Assembly (NCBI GenBank): GCA_002317175.1
Contig: DCJA01000004.1
Coordinates: 1-17,282, forward strand
Direction of reading: 5' to 3'
Source of the DNA: Lachnospiraceae bacterium UBA1712
GTDB taxonomy: Bacteria; Bacillota; Clostridia; Lachnospirales; Lachnospiraceae
Length of the DNA stretch: 17,282 bases
Below are positions 8,174-14,405 of the stretch, in pieces (position 1 is the first letter of the stretch; the number at the start of each line of letters is the position of its first letter). The translations under genes were made by a program, and so were the position numbers. The notes beneath the pieces were generated by a model. The model was given only the letters and a program-made list of their open reading frames with translations. It was not told the origin of the DNA and ran no database searches.

Positions 8174-8437
8174 ATGGTTTCCCAGAAGGTAGTTATAAAG
8201 AACCCCACAGGGTTACACCTAAGACCTGCAGGTATCCTATGTAAAGAAGCGATGCAGTTCAAATCGTTAATAACATTCACTTTTCGTGAAAGTACAGCGA
8301 ATGCCAAGAGTGTTCTGAGTGTCTTAGGAGCATGTGTAAAGTGTGGAGACGAAATAGAGATTAACTGCGATGGAGATGATGAAGCTGAGGCGTTAAAGTC
8401 CTTGGTAGCAGCCATCGAAAGTGGACTCGGAGAATAA
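8174..8437 (+). CDS. ptsH: HPr family phosphocarrier protein
   Basis: HPr carries phosphate from enzyme I to the sugar-specific enzyme II proteins of the phosphotransferase system. In Firmicutes it is also phosphorylated on Ser46 by HPr kinase to signal catabolite repression. From ATG 8174 the protein is 87 residues, with phosphorylatable His15 in TGLHLRPAG and Ser46 in NAKSVLSVLG, both at canonical positions. This supports start 8174 over an upstream in-frame ATG at 8150. GGAGG at 8159-8163 precedes it. Cys residues at 23 and near 59-62 are not part of the standard signature. It stands alone, with no ptsI beside it. It could be the main HPr or a regulatory paralogue; the intact His and Ser favour a working HPr. 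Confidence 0.9.
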   Translation: MVSQKVVIKNPTGLHLRPAGILCKEAMQFKSLITFTFRESTANAKSVLSVLGACVKCGDEIEINCDGDDEAEALKSLVAAIESGLGE

Positions 8438-8448
8438 GATATATTTGG

Positions 8449-8479
8449 ACGCGCCGTATTAATTTGCGGCGCGTTTTTT
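8449..8479 (+). terminator. Intrinsic terminator between ptsH and leuA
   Basis: A perfect 8-bp GC-rich stem pairs ACGCGCCG (8449-8456) with CGGCGCGT (8467-8474), with a 10-base loop and a T-run to 8479. It begins 11 bases after the ptsH stop. The T-run is followed immediately by the leuA ribosome binding site AGGAGG (8480-8485), leaving no room for a promoter between terminator and leuA. Confidence 0.85.
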
Positions 8480-8494
8480 AGGAGGTTTATAAAA

Positions 8495-10168
8495 ATGTTG
8501 AATTACAAGCGTTACAGAAGAAATCCGGTTATTGATTATCCGGAGAGAGAATGGCCAAACAAGGAGATACAGAAAGCACCAATCTGGTGTAGCGTAGATC
8601 TACGTGATGGTAATCAGGCTCTTATTGATCCTATGCAGGTTGATGAGAAAATCGAATTCTTTCAGTTTCTGCTAAAGCTTGGTTTTAGAGAAATAGAAAT
8701 AGGTTTTCCTTCAGCCAGCCAGATTGAATATGATTTCCTTCGTCAGCTTGTTGACAGGAAGATGATTCCAGATGACTGTAAGGTTCAGGTTCTTACACAA
8801 TGCCGTGAGGAGCTCATTGATAAGACTTTTGAGTCAATCCAGGGAATCAAGAATACAATTGTTCATATCTATAATTCAACTTCTACTCTTCAGAGAGATG
8901 TTGTTTTCAACAAAGATAAAGCAGAGATTATTGATATTGCCCTTGCCGGAACGAGAATGGTTAAGGAACGTGCTAAGAACCATGAAGGAAATATTTTCCT
9001 TGAGTACTCACCAGAAAGCTTTACAGGAACAGAGATGGATTTTGCTGCTGAGATATGTAATGCAGTAATCAATGAGTGGGGACCAACTCCGGAAAATAAG
9101 ATTATTATTAATCTTCCTTCAACAGTTGAAATGACAACTCCTAATGTATATGCAGATCAGATTGAGTGGATGATTAAGCATCTTGATCAGAGAGAGAATG
9201 TTATCGTAAGCGTACATCCCCACAACGACAGAGGCTGTGGTGTTGCTAGTGCTGAGCTTTCTATGCTTGCTGGTGCTGACAGAGTTGAAGGAACTCTGTT
9301 TGGAAATGGTGAGAGAACAGGTAACGTTGATATCCTTAATATTGCTTACAATATGTTCTCGCAGGGAATTGATCCTGAACTTAACATTGAAAGAGTAAAT
9401 GACATTATTGAAATATATGAGAGATGCTGCAAGATTCCGATTCATCCAAGACATCCTTATGCAGGAAAGTTAGTGTTTACTGCATTCTCTGGTTCACATC
9501 AGGATGCGATAAATAAGGGCGTGCATGCCATGAAGGAGCGAAACAGCGAGATCTGGCAGGTTCCATATCTTCCAATTGATCCAATGGATATTGGAAGAGA
9601 GTACGAGCCAATCGTACGTATCAACAGCCAGTCAGGTAAGGGCGGCGTAGCATTTATTATGGACAACTACTTTGGCTTCAAGCTTCCAAAGGCTATGCAC
9701 AAAGAGTTTGCCAATGTTATCCAGGCTATTACTGAGACTAAGGGAGAGATTTCTCCAGATGAGATTATGGAAGCTTTCAGAGCAGAGTATCTTGAGAAGA
9801 AAGAACCACTTCATTTTAGAAAGCTTAAGGTAGATGACCTTTCTGGTGAGACAGAGAGCAATTTCGATACAAAGGTTGCCCTTGGATTTACAAAGGATGG
9901 GCAGGAGATGTCGGTTGAAGGCATTGGTAACGGTCCTATTGATGCTGTAAAGAGAGCTCTTCAGGACAGCCTGGGAATCGATATTAAGATTCTTGATTAT
10001 TCAGAGCATGCTCTTCAGTCAGGTTCCAATTCACAGGCTGCGGCATATATCCACCTGTTGGATTCGAATACCGGCAACGTTACATACGGAGTAGGTGTAA
10101 GCTCAAATATCACAAGAGCATCTGTCAGAGCTATATTCTCTGCTCTTAACAGACTTAATTTGAACTAG
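8495..10168 (+). CDS. leuA: 2-isopropylmalate synthase, LeuA2 type
   Basis: The enzyme condenses acetyl-CoA with 2-oxoisovalerate to 2-isopropylmalate, the committed step of leucine synthesis. The 557-aa length and the N-terminal segment NPVIDYPEREWPNKEI with a late catalytic RDGNQ (R37, D38) place it in the longer LeuA2 group, also found in actinobacteria and fungi. The metal-binding HPHND at 241-245 and GNGERTGNVD are intact. The C-terminal part (about 430-557) is the regulatory dimer domain that binds leucine in characterised enzymes, with GNGPIDAVKRAL and GVGVSSNITRASVRAI. AGGAGG at 8480-8485 serves ATG 8495. No other leu or ilv genes are adjacent, and no T-box or leader peptide is visible upstream. 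Confidence 0.95.
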   Translation: MLNYKRYRRNPVIDYPEREWPNKEIQKAPIWCSVDLRDGNQALIDPMQVDEKIEFFQFLLKLGFREIEIGFPSASQIEYDFLRQLVDRKMIPDDCKVQVLTQCREELIDKTFESIQGIKNTIVHIYNSTSTLQRDVVFNKDKAEIIDIALAGTRMVKERAKNHEGNIFLEYSPESFTGTEMDFAAEICNAVINEWGPTPENKIIINLPSTVEMTTPNVYADQIEWMIKHLDQRENVIVSVHPHNDRGCGVASAELSMLAGADRVEGTLFGNGERTGNVDILNIAYNMFSQGIDPELNIERVNDIIEIYERCCKIPIHPRHPYAGKLVFTAFSGSHQDAINKGVHAMKERNSEIWQVPYLPIDPMDIGREYEPIVRINSQSGKGGVAFIMDNYFGFKLPKAMHKEFANVIQAITETKGEISPDEIMEAFRAEYLEKKEPLHFRKLKVDDLSGETESNFDTKVALGFTKDGQEMSVEGIGNGPIDAVKRALQDSLGIDIKILDYSEHALQSGSNSQAAAYIHLLDSNTGNVTYGVGVSSNITRASVRAIFSALNRLNLN

Positions 10169-10177
10169 GAGATTCTG

Positions 10178-11020
10178 ATGAAAAAGATACTTGTTACTGG
10201 CTGCAACGGACAGCTTGGAAGAGAGATTAACAATTTTTACAGCAAGAAAAATGGTTTTGAATTAGTTAATACAGATGTTGATGAACTTGATATCACAAGC
10301 ATCAAGGAAGTAATGGGACTTGTGGACAGTGTAAGACCCTATGCTATTATTAACTGTGCTGCTTATACTGCTGTTGATGCCTGTGAAACTAATGAAGACA
10401 TTGCATTTAAGGTAAATGTATTAGGCCCAAGAAATCTTGCGATTGCTTCAAAGACATATAATGCAAAGTTTGTACATATCTCAACTGATTATGTGTTTGA
10501 TGGAACAAAGCAGACTCCATATTATGAGTCAGACCCAGTATGCCCAAAGAGTGTATACGGAGAGACTAAGGCGGAGGCTGAAAAGATGGTATGTATGTTT
10601 GCGGACAGATTTTTCATCTTTAGAACTGCCTGGCTCTATGGAGACGGAAAGAACTTTGTAAAGACTATGCTCAGACTTGCTGAGGATCATGATGAAGTAA
10701 GAGTGGTTAATGATCAGTTTGGAACACCTACTAGTACTGAAGAACTGGTTAAAGCGATTGATAGTATTTTATTCACAAAGAATTATGGTATATACCATGC
10801 TACCTGCGAAGGAAGCTGCAACTGGGCAGAGTTTGCTGAAGAGATATTCAGACTTGCAGGCAAGAGCACAAAAGTTATTGGAATATCAACAGAAGAGTAT
10901 GGTGCACCTGCAAACAGACCTGCACATTCTATTCTCGAGAATCGTATGCTTAAGGCAGTTGGTGGTTATACCTTCTGTGACTGGCATGATGCAATCAAAA
11001 AGTATATTGAAGAATTATAG
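10178..11020 (+). CDS. rfbD: dTDP-4-dehydrorhamnose reductase (RfbD/RmlD)
   Basis: RfbD reduces dTDP-4-dehydro-L-rhamnose to dTDP-L-rhamnose, a donor for cell-wall polysaccharides. The 280-aa protein has the Rossmann NAD(P)-binding motif GCNGQLG at residues 8-14. It also has HISTDYVFDG and the short-chain dehydrogenase catalytic pair Y127 and K131 in YGETK. FRTAWLYGDGKNFVKTML and QFGTPTST are typical of the family. The ribosome binding site AGGAG (10167-10171) overlaps the leuA stop codon, so it is likely co-transcribed with leuA although the pathways are unrelated. The rfbA, rfbB and rfbC partners are not in the window. A related sugar-nucleotide reductase remains possible, but the match is good. 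Confidence 0.9.
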   Translation: MKKILVTGCNGQLGREINNFYSKKNGFELVNTDVDELDITSIKEVMGLVDSVRPYAIINCAAYTAVDACETNEDIAFKVNVLGPRNLAIASKTYNAKFVHISTDYVFDGTKQTPYYESDPVCPKSVYGETKAEAEKMVCMFADRFFIFRTAWLYGDGKNFVKTMLRLAEDHDEVRVVNDQFGTPTSTEELVKAIDSILFTKNYGIYHATCEGSCNWAEFAEEIFRLAGKSTKVIGISTEEYGAPANRPAHSILENRMLKAVGGYTFCDWHDAIKKYIEEL

Positions 11021-11039
11021 ACGACATTTAACACAGTAG

Positions 11040-12764
11040 ATGAATGACAAGAAGATAATTATTATTAATTTAATAAAGAGTTTTTTTGTAACTTATGCAT
11101 GGATGAATATTGGTAGGCTTGAGTCTACCAATATTCTGTTATTGTGCATTTTTTTTGTGTGTTATCTTCTTCTTTCAAATAAGACAAAGATTGCCGGAGA
11201 GATAACTAAGGCAATAAATGTATCTTCAGCTATTCTTGGTGTATTATTTGCTGTATTGTATGCGCTTTTTGCAGATCTTACTGGTGGACTTGAAAACAGG
11301 ATGTTTGTGGCAGTATATGTTGTTTTCTCTATTACGGGTCTCTTCTTTATGTTTTATGAACTGCTTACAATAGCGATGAGTAAGGCAGTTGCATTTGCAG
11401 ACGCAAAAAAAAACTTAAAAACTAATCCTTTCTCCTGGAAAGTTCTATTAATTAATGCAGGAATAGTATTCCTGTTCTGTTTGCCTTTTCTGGCACTTAA
11501 TTATCCCGCAATTATGACTCCGGATAGTCTGAGTCAGTTTGGACAGATTAATAAAACGGAAGCATTTGTGGACCATCATCCCTGGATTCATACCCTTCTT
11601 ATTGGCCTTTTGTATAAAACTGGTTATGCTATTACTGGTAATGTTTATTCTGCAATAGCATTTTATAGTGTATTTCAGATGATACTGGTAAGCTTTTCGA
11701 TTGCTTATGCTATTGAATGCTTCTATGAAATGGGATTCTCGAAGTCTGTTAGGATAACGCTCCTATGCTGCTTCATATTATTTCCTTACAATCTTGTATA
11801 TTCAGTTACAATGTGGAAGGATATTATCTTTTCGATGGCTGTGCTGGTGCTGACTGTGACTATTATTCGTCTGATGGAAAAAAATACAGTCAGAGATATC
11901 TGCATATTTGTGATAAGTGCACTGGCAATGTGCCTGCTGAGACATAATGGATACTATGCCTACATTGGAACAGCAGTAGCACTGTTAATAGTAAAAAGAA
12001 GAGATATTAAAAAATGTATTATTTATATATTGGCAGTATTTGCTGTAGCGGCTCTTTGCCGTGGGCCGGTGATGAAGTTGTGTGGTGTCTCTGCAGGAGA
12101 GTATGTTTTTAATCTGCATATTCCCCTTCAGCAGGTTGGCAGGATAGTTGTTGAAGAAAAACCGATTACACAGGAACAGGAAAACTGGTTAAGGAATATC
12201 AATGACTTGAATTATATAAAGGCAGGTTATTCTACGCAGGGAGCAGATACTATGACCGCCTGGGTGCTGGATGGTAATCAGGAATACTTTGATAACCATA
12301 AAGGAGAGTTTATCAGACTCTGGGCTGAAATTGGTTTAAAATATCCCAAAGAATATCTACAGGCTTTTCTGGATATTACTATGGGATACTGGGCGCCAAT
12401 GCAACCGCAGCAGACAGTATTTTACGGTATAACAGCTAATAATCAGGGATTGGAATCCCAGCCACTGATAAGAGGACCAGTTCAGATAAAGATTCATGAA
12501 CTTCTATATAAGCTATATACCATGATTCCTGTATATGGTTTCTTCTATTGTATGGGAGGCTTTTTCTGGATACTTCTTATAGAGTGTGCGCTGTGTATTG
12601 TTATGAAGACATATGAAAAAATGATAGCCTTTTTACCGGTTACAATGCTAACACTTACACTGTTTGTTGCTACCCCGTTGGCGGCTGATCTGAGGTATTC
12701 CTATGCGCTTATGCTAGTAGTTCCTTATATGACATTTTACATTTTAAGCGGCAAAATAAAGTAG
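11040..12764 (+). CDS. Large polytopic membrane protein, DUF6020-like / GT-C fold candidate
   Basis: The 574-residue product has about a dozen hydrophobic segments. After the first cluster of helices comes a likely external loop with NYPAIMTPDSLSQFGQ (P161, D162) followed by DHHPWIH (D178-W182). An acidic or His-rich first large loop is characteristic of GT-C glycosyltransferases that use lipid-linked sugars, and the pattern resembles the DUF6020 group. A second hydrophilic region at about 345-455 would also be external. ATG 11040 has no clear Shine-Dalgarno, so expression may depend on translation from rfbD 19 bp upstream. It is followed by a strong terminator. With rfbD beside it, a role in glycosylating a cell-surface polymer is plausible but inferred; no enzymatic activity is shown. 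Confidence 0.75.
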   Translation: MNDKKIIIINLIKSFFVTYAWMNIGRLESTNILLLCIFFVCYLLLSNKTKIAGEITKAINVSSAILGVLFAVLYALFADLTGGLENRMFVAVYVVFSITGLFFMFYELLTIAMSKAVAFADAKKNLKTNPFSWKVLLINAGIVFLFCLPFLALNYPAIMTPDSLSQFGQINKTEAFVDHHPWIHTLLIGLLYKTGYAITGNVYSAIAFYSVFQMILVSFSIAYAIECFYEMGFSKSVRITLLCCFILFPYNLVYSVTMWKDIIFSMAVLVLTVTIIRLMEKNTVRDICIFVISALAMCLLRHNGYYAYIGTAVALLIVKRRDIKKCIIYILAVFAVAALCRGPVMKLCGVSAGEYVFNLHIPLQQVGRIVVEEKPITQEQENWLRNINDLNYIKAGYSTQGADTMTAWVLDGNQEYFDNHKGEFIRLWAEIGLKYPKEYLQAFLDITMGYWAPMQPQQTVFYGITANNQGLESQPLIRGPVQIKIHELLYKLYTMIPVYGFFYCMGGFFWILLIECALCIVMKTYEKMIAFLPVTMLTLTLFVATPLAADLRYSYALMLVVPYMTFYILSGKIK

Positions 12765-12800
12765 GATATGCTTTTTGTACAAAAAAGCATATCTTTTTTT
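12765..12800 (+). terminator. Intrinsic terminator ending the leuA-rfbD-membrane protein unit
   Basis: A 12-bp stem pairs GATATGCTTTTT (12765-12776) with AAAAAGCATATC (12782-12793), with a 5-base loop and a seven-T run at 12794-12800. It starts right after the TAG stop. Because the stem includes A/T runs on both arms, it could also terminate transcription from the other strand. Confidence 0.9.
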
Positions 12801-12823
12801 ATGTAATAATTACAGTATATGAG

Positions 12824-12852
12824 TTGACTAAAGTGCTAGAAAGTTGTATTTT
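12824..12852 (+). promoter_or_regulatory. Predicted promoter of livJ
   Basis: TTGACT (12824-12829, five of six to consensus) and TATTTT (12847-12852) are 17 bases apart, just downstream of the preceding terminator. A transcript starting near 12859 would have a leader of about 60 bases before the livJ ATG. Confidence 0.6.
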
Positions 12853-12862
12853 AATAAAATAA

Positions 12863-12889
12863 ATTTGTTCACTCATAGTGAGTGCAAAT
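12863..12889 (+). promoter_or_regulatory. Inverted repeat in the livJ leader (operator or RNA hairpin)
   Basis: CACTCA (12870-12875), TAG, TGAGTG (12879-12884) form a perfect palindrome. It extends outward as ATTTG (12863-12867) with CAAAT (12885-12889), after a two-base TT bulge on the left. It lies just past the predicted transcription start and before the ribosome binding site. It has no T-run, so it is not a terminator. It may bind a regulator or form a 5' stabilising hairpin. Confidence 0.5.
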
Positions 12890-12919
12890 ACCTAATTGTA
12901 TTAGGAGAAGGAGGATATT

Positions 12920-14104
12920 ATGAAGAAACTTACAAGTTTATTACTTGCTGTAGTTCTTGGTGCTACTCTTCTTTGCGGATGTGGCGATGCAACAGCTACA
13001 GACTCAACAGATGCAAGTGCTACAGAAGCAACAGCATCAGCTGCCACATTTAAGATTGGTGGAATCGGACCTATCACAGGTGGTGCAGCAGTTTATGGTA
13101 ACGCAGTAAAGAATGGTGGTCAGATCGCTGTTGACGAGATTAACGCTGCAGGCGGTATCAACGGAGTTCAGATCGAGTATAAGTTTGAGGATGATGAGCA
13201 TGATGCTGAGAAGGCTATCAATGCTTACAACACTCTTAAGGACTGGAAGATGCAGGTACTTATGGGTACTGTAACATCAGCTCCTTGTGTAGCTGTTTCA
13301 GAGAAGACAAAGGCAGACAACGTATTCCAGATTACACCATCTGGTTCATCTGTTCCATGTACACAGTATGACAATGCTTTCCGTATCTGTTTCTCAGATC
13401 CACAGCAGGGTACAGCTTCAGCTCAGTATATTGGACAGAATAACCTTTCAACAAAGGTTGCTGTAATCTATGACAGCTCAGATGTTTATTCATCAGGTAT
13501 TTATGAGAAGTTTGTTGCAGAAGCAGCAAATCAGCCATTTGAAATTGTTTCAGCAGAAGCATTTACAGCTGATAACAAGACAGACTTTACAACACAGCTT
13601 CAGAAGGCTAAGGATGCAGGCGCTGATCTTGTATTCTTACCAATCTATTATCAGGAAGCTACATTAATTCTCTCACAGGCAGATACAATGGGATATGCTC
13701 CAGCATTCTTCGGATGCGATGGTCTCGATGGTATTCTTGGTGTTGAGAACTTTGATACAAAGCTCGCTGAGAACGTAATGCTTCTTACACCATTTGCAGC
13801 AGATGCTACAGATGATGCAACAGTAAGCTTCGTTACAAAGTACAAAGAGCAGTATGGCGAAACACCTAACCAGTTTGCAGCAGATGCATATGATGCAATT
13901 TATACAATCAAAGCAGCTATGGAAAAGGCTGGCGTTACAGCAGATATGGACGCTTCAGCAATCTGTGATGCTATGAAGGCAGCTATGACTCAGATTTCTG
14001 TAGACGGTTTGACAGGTAATGGCATGGCTTGGTCAGCAGAAGGTGAAGTTGATAAGACTCCTAAGGCTGTTGTAATCAAGGATGGCGCTTACGTAGCGAT
14101 GTAG
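12920..14104 (+). CDS. livJ: Branched-chain amino acid ABC transporter substrate-binding lipoprotein
   Basis: This is a periplasmic-binding-protein type 1 (Peripla_BP_6) receptor of the LivJ group, held on the outer face of the membrane by a lipid. The first 20 residues are a signal peptide ending in lipobox LCGC, with C21 as the lipidated residue. A low-complexity Thr/Ala/Ser linker (about 23-42) follows. The mature domain begins FKIGGIGPITGGAAVYGN and contains INAAGGINGVQIEY, typical of the family. Length is 394 aa. AAGGAGG at 12908-12914 precedes ATG 12920. Codon choice is noticeably more restricted than in neighbouring genes, with frequent CTT, ACA, GCA, TCA and CAG, which fits high expression. 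It lies upstream of livHMGF but has its own promoter and terminator. Ligand could be leucine/isoleucine/valine or another amino acid. Confidence 0.93.
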   Translation: MKKLTSLLLAVVLGATLLCGCGDATATDSTDASATEATASAATFKIGGIGPITGGAAVYGNAVKNGGQIAVDEINAAGGINGVQIEYKFEDDEHDAEKAINAYNTLKDWKMQVLMGTVTSAPCVAVSEKTKADNVFQITPSGSSVPCTQYDNAFRICFSDPQQGTASAQYIGQNNLSTKVAVIYDSSDVYSSGIYEKFVAEAANQPFEIVSAEAFTADNKTDFTTQLQKAKDAGADLVFLPIYYQEATLILSQADTMGYAPAFFGCDGLDGILGVENFDTKLAENVMLLTPFAADATDDATVSFVTKYKEQYGETPNQFAADAYDAIYTIKAAMEKAGVTADMDASAICDAMKAAMTQISVDGLTGNGMAWSAEGEVDKTPKAVVIKDGAYVAM

Positions 14105-14162
14105 CAAAACAAATGTCACCGGCATTAGGGTGACATTTCTCGAGGCGAAGCCTGTTTTGCAC
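14103..14162 (+). repeat. Structured tandem repeat, unit 1
   Basis: This 60-bp unit begins within the livJ stop codon. Outer arms GCAAAAC (14104-14110) and GTTTTGC (14154-14160) are complementary. Inside are a perfect 10-bp hairpin, AAATGTCACC (14111-14120) with GGTGACATTT (14129-14138), and a small hairpin AGGC-GAA-GCCT (14143-14153). The whole unit can close into a three-way junction. About 80% of positions are shared with unit 2. No T-run follows, so it is not itself a terminator. Confidence 0.85.
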
Positions 14163-14221
14163 AGTAAAACGAATGTTGCCGGCTTTAGGGCGATGTTCTC
14201 GAGGCGAAGCCTGTTTTGCAC
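14163..14221 (+). repeat. Structured tandem repeat, unit 2
   Basis: This 59-bp copy of unit 1 keeps the same three stems despite sequence changes. The outer arms are GTAAAAC (14164-14170) and GTTTTGC (14213-14219), with one T-G pair. The long hairpin pairs 14172-14180 with 14189-14197. One pair is changed on both sides (A-T to G-C) and three are changed on one side to G-U type pairs. The last 23 bases (CTCGAGGCGAAGCCT plus the outer arm region) are identical to unit 1. Confidence 0.85.
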
Positions 14222-14243
14222 AGCAAAATGAAAATTAGTTTGC
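14222..14243 (+). repeat. Shrunken third repeat unit
   Basis: After unit 2 the start motif AGCAAAA recurs, and GCAAA (14223-14227) can pair with TTTGC (14239-14243) across an AT-rich loop. It looks like the outer stem of a repeat unit with the two inner arms missing. It could instead be chance similarity in AT-rich DNA. Confidence 0.4.
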
Positions 14244-14278
14244 AAAGGCGCGACTATAGTATATAGTCGTGCCTTTTT
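14244..14278 (+). terminator. Strong intrinsic terminator between livJ and livH
   Basis: The arms at 14244-14258 and 14262-14276 pair over 15 positions (AAAGGCGCGACTATA with its complement, one G-T pair) around a 3-base loop. They end in a T-run to 14278. This should end most livJ transcripts before the liv permease genes. Confidence 0.9.
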
Positions 14279-14336
14279 GTATGTGGAATAATTTTTATTA
14301 CATATACAAAAGGGCGTATGCCAATGCTTTATTGCG

Positions 14337-14365
14337 TTGCAATATTTGTCTTGAATGCCTATAAT
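14337..14365 (+). promoter_or_regulatory. Predicted promoter of livHMGF
   Basis: TTGCAA (14337-14342) and a perfect TATAAT (14360-14365) are separated by 17 bases, downstream of the livJ terminator. Transcription would begin near 14372, about 34 bases before the livH ATG. It provides an independent start for the membrane and ATPase genes. Confidence 0.7.
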
Positions 14366-14405
14366 AAAATGCATAGTGCGCAGAGGTGCACACTTGGAGG
14401 GTAGA

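Noticed and set aside
8380..8494. T-box, leucine leader peptide or riboswitch upstream of leuA
   Set aside because: The gap is only 57 bp, with one terminator hairpin and no leucine-rich small frame or T-box sequence.
14103..14243. Repeat array as CRISPR, integron attC sites or a known tandem riboswitch
   Set aside because: Units are directly adjacent with no unique spacers and diverge inside the unit, there are no cas or integrase genes, and no attC core sites. Conserved motifs of the glycine and mini-ykkC tandem riboswitches are not present.
14033..14374. Open frame on the minus strand covering the livJ-livH gap, with an internal repeated peptide
   Set aside because: The peptide repeat simply mirrors the DNA repeat units. 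The frame crosses the livJ end, a terminator and the livH promoter, and the pairing changes between units fit RNA structure rather than coding.
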